Assembly (NCBI GenBank): GCA_012719815.1 | Contig: JAAXZP010000416.1 | Location: forward strand, 1-12,239 | From: Christensenellaceae bacterium | GTDB taxonomy: Bacteria > Bacillota > Clostridia > Christensenellales > SZUA-584 | Direction of reading: 5' to 3' | DNA length: 12,239 nucleotides | Shown: positions 6,567 through 12,239 of the stretch, in pieces | How positions within the stretch are numbered: position 1 is the stretch's first letter | Layout of the letters: each line of letters begins with the position of its first letter | The notes under the pieces: generated by a model | What the model was told of the DNA's origin: nothing | Databases searched by the model: none | Seen by the model: only the letters and a program-made list of their open reading frames with translations | Made by a program: the position numbers and the translations under genes

Positions 6567-7118
6567 TTATTGTTTTGAATTGGGATAGAGCCGCGCCATG
6601 ATATCATCGGCCAGTGTGCGCTCTCCAGTCGGACCCGGGTTCTGTTCCATTCCGGTCTTGCCCGGGGCGCCCGTCTGGAATGCCCACTTTTCGGTTTCTT
6701 TAAGCGCTTTAACCTGGTCGTCATAGCCTATAAGCTTATCGCCATCGAGAGAAATTTTCGACAAGTCCAATAAAGCCATGACGGCCTTGGTGTTTACTGC
6801 GCCGTCTTTTATCAGGCGCATCTCAAGCGTGCTGTTGAGCTTCACCTTTTTAAGCTCATTCTCAAACTCTGCCTTGGTTTGTGCGTTTTGATTCTGCAGC
6901 TCTGTGATTTTTGCCTGGAGTCCAGCAGCATCTACCTTTTTCAGCTCTTCAAGCTGTGCATCGCGCTCGGCGAGCTGGGACGCAAGGTTCTTTTTCTCCT
7001 CATTTACAGCGTTGAAATCCGCGCGAGAAACAAACGCTTTACCAAGTTCCTTTGATACCGCCTTGTCGATCTCTTCGGTGTAGCTATCACCAAGAATCGT
7101 TTTAAGCCATTCCAACAT
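6567..7118 (-). CDS. capsid scaffold protein (GP20-like)
   Basis: A 183-residue protein, mostly coiled coil from about residue 38 to 95, rich in Lys, Glu and Gln. The second half has Asn-Thr-Lys-Ala-Val-Met-Ala-Leu-Leu-Asp-Leu (110-120), Tyr-Asp-Asp-Gln-Val-Lys-Ala-Leu-Lys and Trp-Ala-Phe, the signature of phage minor structural protein GP20 scaffolds. A Pro/Gly-rich stretch and a short C-terminal helix, which should bind the capsid protein, close it. The start ATG 7118-7116 has GGAGG four bases upstream. Scaffolds of this family guide shell assembly and leave or are cut before DNA enters. It stands right after a 133-base gap with a terminator, so its expression may depend on readthrough or a local promoter. 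Confidence 0.9.
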   Translation of the reverse strand: MLEWLKTILGDSYTEEIDKAVSKELGKAFVSRADFNAVNEEKKNLASQLAERDAQLEELKKVDAAGLQAKITELQNQNAQTKAEFENELKKVKLNSTLEMRLIKDGAVNTKAVMALLDLSKISLDGDKLIGYDDQVKALKETEKWAFQTGAPGKTGMEQNPGPTGERTLADDIMARLYPNSKQ

Positions 7119-7251
7119 ACTACCTCCACTACCGCTATCCTTTTTATCGAGCCAGTCCTCGTATCGCGGCGCGCATATTATTTTCCGTGCGCTCGGTTAA
7201 TTTTGGATATAAAATCAGCGCCCATGATAGGCGCTGATTTTAATTAGAATG
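7119..7251. other. 133-base gap with no gene, between small acidic gene and scaffold
   Basis: No open frame of useful size is seen. The gap contains the terminator at 7210-7242 and then a GC-richer run with a short A-rich stretch (about 7170-7180). A possible but weak promoter on the minus strand could be built from TTAACC and TATGCG with a 17-base spacer; I do not count it as supported. Confidence 0.6.
7210..7242. terminator. symmetric hairpin terminator after the acidic gene
   Basis: A perfect 13-base-pair inverted repeat (7210-7222 with 7230-7242) encloses a seven-base loop. The GC core is ATCAGCGCC with GGCGCTGAT, flanked by AAAA on one side and TTTT on the other, so the structure can act as an intrinsic terminator in either direction. 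On the minus strand the T run continues as ATAT. It begins ten bases beyond the stop of the acidic gene. A terminator here, within an operon of essential head genes, fits the border of an inserted cassette. Confidence 0.8.
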
Positions 7252-7509
7252 TTATTGCTTTATCTGACTTAGAATTTCATCGTATAATGCGTATAGTTTT
7301 TTACCGGTTTCATTGACAACGTTTTGATCCTCTAGACCTTTAGCTACAAGCTCCTCAGTCATGATGATTTGCATTTCCTGAATATCACTATCATCTACCG
7401 ATAGCTCAAAACTATCAGTTAACGCAACAATCTCCGGCGGCTTAGCCATCTCGGAAAAATCCAATAGTCTAGCTGCATCGAGCAGATCATAGGGAAGTAT
7501 AAATTTCAT
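7252..7509 (-). CDS. small acidic protein, candidate immunity protein
   Basis: I do not recognise a family. The 85-residue product is strongly acidic: by my count 18 Asp/Glu against 7 Lys/Arg, with an acidic centre around residues 32-45 and 52-61. It seems all-helical with some beta at the start. The ribosome site is AAGGAGG seven bases ahead of ATG 7509-7507 and it includes the stop of the minor capsid gene, so the two are co-translated. Base composition is only about 40% GC, far below most of the head genes. It lies directly after a minor capsid protein with a toxin-like end and before a terminator, where phage MuF toxins usually carry their immunity gene. Acidic charge fits a protein that binds a nuclease active site. 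The role is inferred. Confidence 0.7.
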   Translation of the reverse strand: MKFILPYDLLDAARLLDFSEMAKPPEIVALTDSFELSVDDSDIQEMQIIMTEELVAKGLEDQNVVNETGKKLYALYDEILSQIKQ

Positions 7510-7521
7510 TCTCGCACCTCC

Positions 7522-9156
7522 TTAATAAGGGTTGCACTGGATCAACTTTCCTGTCACCGGATTAACACTTACAACGCATTTATCCGAATAAAAGACCTGG
7601 CTCAGTTTGCCATTCGTCTCTTTCGGCGGCCGTGTTTTTCCATTCAACAAGGCTTCGATTATATCTTCCAATGGCACCCCACTGCGCGGTTTAAGGGTTT
7701 TCGGATCTTTCATCGTGCCTATTACGCGCTCCAGAAAATGATCACTTTGGCCAGTTATTTTGATGCCGTTAATCGTGGTAATGCCCACAATTTCTGACTC
7801 AACCCTTAAATACAACGCTTTATAAAGATCATATCCACTTAACGGTGACAGCATACCGCTGTCCACCGAGCGCAGATACTTTTGCTGCAATTCGTACTCA
7901 GGAGGATTAGTATACTTTAATCTGCGGTGATTCGCAACCTCTTCTGGCTCAATATTTAAACCTCGTTCTTTCATTTTTTGGCTGTACGCTTTTTTATCGC
8001 TCCACGCCGCTTTCGCCGCTTCGGAGCGCCCGAAGCCGTATACCCGCTGCCGATCAGACCGCTGTGTTCGTCCGGTCCTCTCAAGGAACTCCTTCAGCTC
8101 GGCCTCTTTCTTCTTCAGCTTCACCTGCGCCGTGTTAAGCATATCTTCATCGCCAATCTCCTCAGCAGCTAATATACGGCGTTTCTGCTGACGAATATCG
8201 CGCTCCAGCGCCCGCTGCTGTTGTGATTGCTGGTAAGCCTTTTCATTCTCCTCTTCGTCATAAGGCTTGTATTTTTGTTCGCTTAAACCCGGGATATAGG
8301 GATAGAAATCATGCCTGCAGTTGACGCCCTTGAGACCGTCAGGCTCACCATAGCGCGTCCTTGCTCGTAGATTCGGATACTCGTCGGTCCCCCCCTCAAT
8401 GCTGTATATTTTGCCCTGCCATTCAGCATGTGAAGGTCTGGCGCCCATGTGGCTCGTTACCTCCACGAGGTTGCTGCCCCATTCCTTTGCCCGCTGCAGT
8501 TGTATCTTGCCCGCGGTCTGCGAAGAGCTGGTGAGTATCGCCCGACGGACTGCGACATCGACGTGATAATTAATCGTCCGCCCCCATTTGTCCGTATATG
8601 TAACGCCCGCAATGCCCTTGTCGGCCAGGTCCCGAACCGCGCTCCGCACCGCGTTGGTATAGGTGCGGATACCGAGGCTTGTCTCGAGATACACTTTGTT
8701 GACGATGTCCAGGAATGCGTTCTGCGCGCTCGCGACGGCTGTAGTATTGACAAGATTGAATACCTGTTTGGCGTTGCTGATCGCCGCGTCCAGTATCTGC
8801 TGAACGCCCGCCGAGGCCCGCAGCGGGCTGGCCTGAGTCGGCAGCAAGCCCTTCTCAAACGCCCGCTCGTACACTGACTCGTCATACTCGACAGCCTTAT
8901 ACCCGGCTTCGGTCAGCACCCGGGCAACCTCTTTTTCTGTCAGGCCTGAATACTTCGCCAGCACCTTGATGTTCTCAGCACGCAACGCGCCCAGGTGGTT
9001 GAGTTTCTCAGTCTGCCACGCGGTCAGGCCGGATATGGGCGCGCCCTCAAGCACGGAGAACCGCGAGGCCACATTACGCAGCAGATCGCTCTCGATGCGC
9101 TGGTAGATATCCAGCAGCAGAGACGCAATGCGTTCGACCTGTTCCGGTGTCAGCAT
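7522..9156 (-). CDS. minor capsid protein (MuF/Phage_min_cap2) with C-terminal toxin-like domain
   Basis: This 544-residue protein starts at ATG 9156-9154, sharing a base with the portal stop (TAATG). Residues 1-290 match the Phage_min_cap2 type of head morphogenesis protein. They include His-Met-Gly-Ala-Arg-Pro-Ser-His (236-243), Trp-Gln-Gly-Lys-Ile-Tyr-Ser (246-252) and Asn-Cys-Arg-His-Asp-Phe-Tyr-Pro-Tyr (279-287). Residues 295-365 are a charged Gln/Glu/Lys-rich coiled coil. Residues about 435-544 are an added domain: Asp-His-Phe-Leu-Glu-Arg (472-477), Gly-Val-Pro-Leu-Glu-Asp-Ile-Ile-Glu-Ala-Leu (493-503), and two strands around Val-Val-Ser-Val-Asn-Pro-x-Thr-Gly (528-536). This resembles nuclease toxin domains of the BECR type. 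The DNA for residues beyond about 392 has lower GC (roughly 40-50%) than the rest. The structural role near the portal is well supported; the toxin role is a reasoned guess. Confidence 0.85.
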   Translation of the reverse strand: MLTPEQVERIASLLLDIYQRIESDLLRNVASRFSVLEGAPISGLTAWQTEKLNHLGALRAENIKVLAKYSGLTEKEVARVLTEAGYKAVEYDESVYERAFEKGLLPTQASPLRASAGVQQILDAAISNAKQVFNLVNTTAVASAQNAFLDIVNKVYLETSLGIRTYTNAVRSAVRDLADKGIAGVTYTDKWGRTINYHVDVAVRRAILTSSSQTAGKIQLQRAKEWGSNLVEVTSHMGARPSHAEWQGKIYSIEGGTDEYPNLRARTRYGEPDGLKGVNCRHDFYPYIPGLSEQKYKPYDEEENEKAYQQSQQQRALERDIRQQKRRILAAEEIGDEDMLNTAQVKLKKKEAELKEFLERTGRTQRSDRQRVYGFGRSEAAKAAWSDKKAYSQKMKERGLNIEPEEVANHRRLKYTNPPEYELQQKYLRSVDSGMLSPLSGYDLYKALYLRVESEIVGITTINGIKITGQSDHFLERVIGTMKDPKTLKPRSGVPLEDIIEALLNGKTRPPKETNGKLSQVFYSDKCVVSVNPVTGKLIQCNPY

Positions 9157-10559
9157 TATGCGCCACCACCGAACAGGTCAGGCGGCGGAAGATCCTCCGG
9201 CCGCCGCGCACGAATTTTTTCCGCCAACTCCTGCGCAGCCTTCTCTTCCAGGTCTCGCGTCGCCATGAAGTATTCCACGTCGTCGATGATGCCCGCTGTC
9301 CGCTCCAGCATGGCCCTGTTGGCCTTGGCGTTGGTGTCTTCGATGATGGAGTCATCGAAACTGATGCTGATCTCCACGTCGGTGCCTTTACCACCGAGGA
9401 ACAACACAGCCCGCGCTAAATCCGTAAGCGCTTTTTCGAGTATGATCTCGTCCTTCTTGATACGGCGGAACAGCTTGCTGTTCTGAGATACCACCTCAGT
9501 GGCCGTCTTCACGCCGTCTGCATCAAACTTGTAATACCCTTTGCCGAAGCCGCATTTATCAGAGAGTATATCGAGCCCTGTTTGTATCGCGCGAATATGC
9601 TCCTCAACGCGCAGCTCCATGTTGCTTTCAGTCAGCATCTTGTCCGCCGTCTCTCCGGGGAGCATATAGAATACGGTGTCATTAGGGTCGAAAACGGGCG
9701 CCTGCTCGCCGGTCTTGGGGTCCGGCATTTTCACCATGTCCTCTTTGAGGAATATCCGTTTTCTACCCAATTTGAACTCATTGTAAAAGCTATCGTACGC
9801 AAGGTCGATAGTTTCTAAGTCATCAATCGAATTCGCATATACCGATATGCCCATCGGATTAGCGATATCGATGTTGTTTACGATATTCGGTGTGATGATC
9901 TGGAACAGCGGCATCTCACTGTTCGTATTCCAAACCGGCAGCACACCCTCGGGCAGGGGAAGCGGCTTACCCTCTTTGTCAAACAGGGAATTGTAAACAA
10001 CATACTTGCCGCCCTCGAGTACGTGCCGGTTAAGATACGTCTGCTCGTTCTCTCCCGTAGAAAGCCGACTGGCGAACGCGCAATCTACGATCCGGCCATT
10101 ACTCCAGCGCAACGGCCAAATGCACGGAGCAGGCACATAGTCGATACAGACATCCTCACCGTCCATAAATTCCACGAAAGCTCCGGTGCCCAGCGCGTTA
10201 GCGAGCTCCACCAGCTGATTGCCGCGCACCCAGAAATTATTGGCCATCAGCACGGTATCGAGATACTCCTGATATTTGTTGCTCGTTGACTGTTTATCAG
10301 ATGATATTTTTGGCGCCACCGTGATCTCGACCTTTTCGTTCAGCAGCAGATCGGCTTTATCCTCGGCAACTTTCTTTGCCATACCCAGCGTCTTGCGCGT
10401 ACACGGTACGAACCGCTGGCCGTTATAGATTCTATATTCATGGAACTTGGCCTTGCCGCCATACCAGTTGAGCCATAAATCAATTGTTGAATACCAGTCG
10501 CTGGAAAGAAGGTTCTTATGGCCAAGCTTCTCAAGGAGCTTTCGTATTTCCACTCGCAT
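9156..10559 (-). CDS. portal protein (SPP1 gp6-like)
   Basis: The portal forms the ring at the DNA entry vertex to which terminase docks. I start at ATG 10559-10557 (467 residues). A GTG immediately upstream could add one residue, and only a weak AGGCGGTG precedes, so translation is probably coupled with the terminase gene it overlaps by 29 bases. Visible family traits are an N-terminal helix with Trp-Tyr-x-Gly-Gly (about 30-36), Ala-Asp-Leu-Leu-Leu-Asn-Glu (about 70-76), and a long middle with Leu-Gly-Thr-Gly-Ala-Phe-Val-Glu (about 128-135). A helix with Thr-Ala-Thr-Glu-Val-Val-Ser-Gln-Asn-Ser-Lys-Leu (about 355-366) and a charged C-terminal helix ending in Gly-Gly-Gly follow. Length and position between terminase and MuF protein fit Phage_prot_Gp6 portals. 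Confidence 0.92.
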   Translation of the reverse strand: MRVEIRKLLEKLGHKNLLSSDWYSTIDLWLNWYGGKAKFHEYRIYNGQRFVPCTRKTLGMAKKVAEDKADLLLNEKVEITVAPKISSDKQSTSNKYQEYLDTVLMANNFWVRGNQLVELANALGTGAFVEFMDGEDVCIDYVPAPCIWPLRWSNGRIVDCAFASRLSTGENEQTYLNRHVLEGGKYVVYNSLFDKEGKPLPLPEGVLPVWNTNSEMPLFQIITPNIVNNIDIANPMGISVYANSIDDLETIDLAYDSFYNEFKLGRKRIFLKEDMVKMPDPKTGEQAPVFDPNDTVFYMLPGETADKMLTESNMELRVEEHIRAIQTGLDILSDKCGFGKGYYKFDADGVKTATEVVSQNSKLFRRIKKDEIILEKALTDLARAVLFLGGKGTDVEISISFDDSIIEDTNAKANRAMLERTAGIIDDVEYFMATRDLEEKAAQELAEKIRARRPEDLPPPDLFGGGA

Positions 10560-11796
10560 CACCGCCTAAAATAATCATGTCGAGAATCTGCCTTTGGTAC
10601 TTTTCGGTGCTGTATTCTTGGGCGTCCAGCGTATCGATGTTTGTCGTGCCGTCGTCCAGCCTGGTGTCCTCAAGCTTTTTATCGTCCCACAGCGCCGTGC
10701 TGAACGCCTCGATGGTGTGAACACAATGCCGCATCACTTTATATCGGCCGGTTCCCATCAGCACCATATAAAAGCGAATGCGGTCCACCACAGGGCCTTT
10801 GATCGCGTTCCGGACCGGTACGCCGACACGCGCCTTTGCCAGCGCGTTCCGCGCCCCGCGGATCAGCACCTGTTCCGCGCTGTCCGCAAATATCTCGATC
10901 ACCCTGTACCCGGCTTTCAGCTGCTTCTTCACGAACGCCACCACCCAGGCGTTGAGCTGGTCGGGATCCATCTCTTTTTTGCTGTAGTCTTCGTCCAGCG
11001 TCACCACACCGTGAAATCCTGGCTCGATGCCTGTGCACTGGATAGCATGGCCGCTCTTGCTGCCGCCAAAGTCCAGACCGATGGTGCAAAACGCCACTGG
11101 CGGCGCCTTGTCAACAATGAACGCCTCCGGATTGTCTGCAAATATGCGGTATATGATCCCCTGCGCGGCAACCCAACGACCAAGGATAAACCGATCGTAA
11201 TACACAGTCCCCTGATACTCGCGCTTAAGGTTCTCAATAAACACAGGATCGAGAAACGGGTTATCGTCGATGGTAAAGCTCATCGAGTAGATATCCGCAT
11301 TGCTGTCCAGAAACTTTTTAAACCAGTGCTGCGGATGGTCCGGGTTGCATGTCCCGTCGAAACAGGATCCGGGTTTGTCCAGACGGGATTTGAGCATCTG
11401 GAACACGTCCTCGGACCAGGTCGTGACCTCGTCGCCGTATGCATACGCTAGGCCTGCGCCCTGAAGCTTGCTGACCTGGTTGATTTTATCGGCGCCCAGC
11501 GCATAGCATTCCCGGCCAAATAGCTGGACCTTGTTGTTGCTGCCGATGTGGCCGACCAGCAACGGCGTCCATATCTGTCGCAGCGGGTCCAGTATGTTGC
11601 GTTCCAGAGTGCCTTTGGTATTCCCCAGCAATAAAATAAGCCCGTCTGTTCGGGCGTTCCGGATACGGTACGGGATTTTGAAGTAATCCAGATACGTTTT
11701 CCCCGATCGGACTGCGCCGTATGAGATATTCCATCTGTGGTGCTGCAATATCGTATTGCGCCAAACTTCTTTTTGTTTCGGGCTGAAATTAATCAC
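10531..11796 (-). CDS. terminase large subunit (ATPase and nuclease)
   Basis: This 421-residue motor protein pumps and cuts DNA. The start is GTG 11796-11794, eight bases inside the preceding gene, with GAGG nine bases upstream. The ATPase half has Walker A at 27-34 (Gly-Ala-Val-Arg-Ser-Gly-Lys-Thr), Walker B with Ala-Tyr-Gly-Asp-Glu (119-123), and a coupling motif Gly-Thr-Cys-Asn-Pro (148-152). The nuclease half has Gly-Leu-Asp-Phe-Gly (240-244), Phe-Ala-Asp-Ser-Ala-Glu (303-308) and acidic Asp-Thr-Leu-Asp-Ala-Gln-Glu-Tyr (388-395), which gives the three acidic groups expected for an RNase H-like fold. Length is normal and nothing looks broken. It is the PBSX/SPP1-type terminase_3 form. Confidence 0.96.
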   Translation of the reverse strand: MINFSPKQKEVWRNTILQHHRWNISYGAVRSGKTYLDYFKIPYRIRNARTDGLILLLGNTKGTLERNILDPLRQIWTPLLVGHIGSNNKVQLFGRECYALGADKINQVSKLQGAGLAYAYGDEVTTWSEDVFQMLKSRLDKPGSCFDGTCNPDHPQHWFKKFLDSNADIYSMSFTIDDNPFLDPVFIENLKREYQGTVYYDRFILGRWVAAQGIIYRIFADNPEAFIVDKAPPVAFCTIGLDFGGSKSGHAIQCTGIEPGFHGVVTLDEDYSKKEMDPDQLNAWVVAFVKKQLKAGYRVIEIFADSAEQVLIRGARNALAKARVGVPVRNAIKGPVVDRIRFYMVLMGTGRYKVMRHCVHTIEAFSTALWDDKKLEDTRLDDGTTNIDTLDAQEYSTEKYQRQILDMIILGGDASGNTKAP

Positions 11797-12239
11797 GGCG
11801 CATCGCCTCGTTTATCCCGCGCAGCATATCATCAAGCTTCTTCAGCGCGTCCTCGTTGCCAACTTTCAGTTTCTGCTCCTCCCGCTCCAGCCGTTTCTGG
11901 TCATACTCCTTTTTGTGTTTGTCCATCGGGTTCAGCAAGAAGTACCGCTCAAGGAACTCGAGGCTTTTCTGCCGGTCGGCGAGCTTGATGCTGGCGCCGT
12001 CGCGCCCCACTTTCACCTGCTGAATCACTGCGCCATCCACCGCGCTGTGCTCTTTAAACCGCACGGTGTTAACCACTTTGGTCAATTTCTTCTTGACCTT
12101 TTCGCCCGTCTCGGGGTCCTCGACTTCCACCTCTATCGGACCGAACGGTCCGACGATCTCAATCTCCTCCTGCCCCCATTCGACAAACTGGCTCATATCC
12201 GCGAACGCGATGCGCATGTGCATCTCGATGACGTCATCC
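11789..12239 (-). CDS. terminase small subunit, C-terminal part (cut by window edge)
   Basis: The frame does not begin at the ATG at 12223; it stays open to the right edge, adding Asp-Asp-Val-Ile-Glu in front, so the real start and the N-terminal DNA-binding helix-turn-helix lie outside. The visible 149 codons have Arg-Ile-Ala-Phe-Ala-Asp-Met (right at the beginning), Gly-Pro-Phe-Gly-Pro (near residue 30), a Val-Asp-Gly-Ala-Val-Ile-Gln-Gln-Val-Lys-Val-Gly-Arg-Asp-Gly strand pair, and Leu-Ala-Asp-Arg-Gln-Lys-Ser-Leu-Glu-Phe-Leu. These fit the Terminase_2 family. The last 45 residues are a charged coiled coil. Its role is recognising the packaging site and giving DNA to the large subunit, whose gene it overlaps by eight bases. 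Confidence 0.93.
   Translation of the reverse strand, partial: DDVIEMHMRIAFADMSQFVEWGQEEIEIVGPFGPIEVEVEDPETGEKVKKKLTKVVNTVRFKEHSAVDGAVIQQVKVGRDGASIKLADRQKSLEFLERYFLLNPMDKHKKEYDQKRLEREEQKLKVGNEDALKKLDDMLRGINEAMRRD

Noticed and set aside
5579..6601. Long open frame (340 codons) on the plus strand across the capsid gene
   Set aside because: It is antisense to a clear capsid gene, has no ribosome site that fits and gives an Arg/His-rich composition typical of the opposite strand of GC-rich coding DNA.
7141..7209. Possible minus-strand promoter ahead of the scaffold gene (TTAACC, 17 bases, TATGCG)
   Set aside because: Only 4 of 6 and 3 of 6 matches to the sigma-70 consensus; such matches occur by chance, so it is not listed as a feature.
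10594..11451. 285-codon plus-strand open frame opposite the large terminase gene
   Set aside because: The minus strand carries intact Walker and nuclease motifs over the same bases; the opposite frame shows no recognisable domain.
1..12239. CRISPR array, tRNA, integrase, repressor or attachment site
   Set aside because: No regularly spaced direct repeats, cloverleaf-like stretch or gene of these kinds was found; the window lies wholly inside a structural gene module.

Overview
The window carries the packaging, head and tail-building genes of a tailed, long-tailed (siphovirus-type) phage or prophage. Every gene reads on the minus strand, so the biological order runs from the right edge to the left: small terminase subunit (cut by the right edge), large terminase, portal, minor capsid/MuF-type protein, a small acidic protein, scaffold, major capsid, four to five small head-to-tail joining proteins, major tail tube protein, tail assembly chaperone pair, tape measure, and the start of a repeat-built protein cut by the left edge. 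The gene order and the families seen (Phage_min_cap2, GP20 scaffold, Minor_capsid_1/2/3, Gp15) match the structural modules of Listeria A118-like and related phages of Firmicutes. Strong AGGAGG-type ribosome sites in front of most genes, with GTG and TTG starts at several, also fit a Firmicutes host. The high GC of most of the window (55-67% in sampled lines outside one island) points to a Clostridia-type host rather than Listeria or Lactococcus, but the species cannot be named. Whether this is an integrated prophage or a free phage cannot be decided here: no integrase, repressor or attachment site is in view.

Region by region (right to left): 12239-10531 is the DNA packaging motor. 10559-7522 is the portal and the minor capsid protein. 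7980-7200 is an AT-richer island holding the C-terminal end of the minor capsid protein, a tiny acidic gene and a hairpin terminator. 7118-5371 is scaffold, capsid and a small accessory protein. 5347-3813 holds the neck and joining proteins. 3807-3082 is the tail tube, followed by a clear intrinsic terminator. 3010-310 contains the tail chaperones and the tape measure, and 313-1 the beginning of a beta-propeller-like protein. Genes are packed with overlaps (TAATG, ATGA) or stop codons buried in the next ribosome site, so the whole module is read as one late operon whose promoter lies outside the window. There is no gene-free stretch of more than 300 bases.

The most notable feature is the island at 7200-7980. 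The minor capsid protein ends in an extra domain of about 110 residues that resembles small ribonuclease-type toxin domains of the BECR fold. It is followed directly by an 85-residue, strongly acidic protein with a near-perfect ribosome site, then by a terminator. This layout suggests a phage-borne polymorphic toxin and immunity cassette of the MuF type, carried on the virion head. That reading is inference from motif, composition and layout, not proof. The terminators at 7210-7242 and 3034-3064 inside the operon suggest that gene dosage within the structural module is tuned by partial termination.
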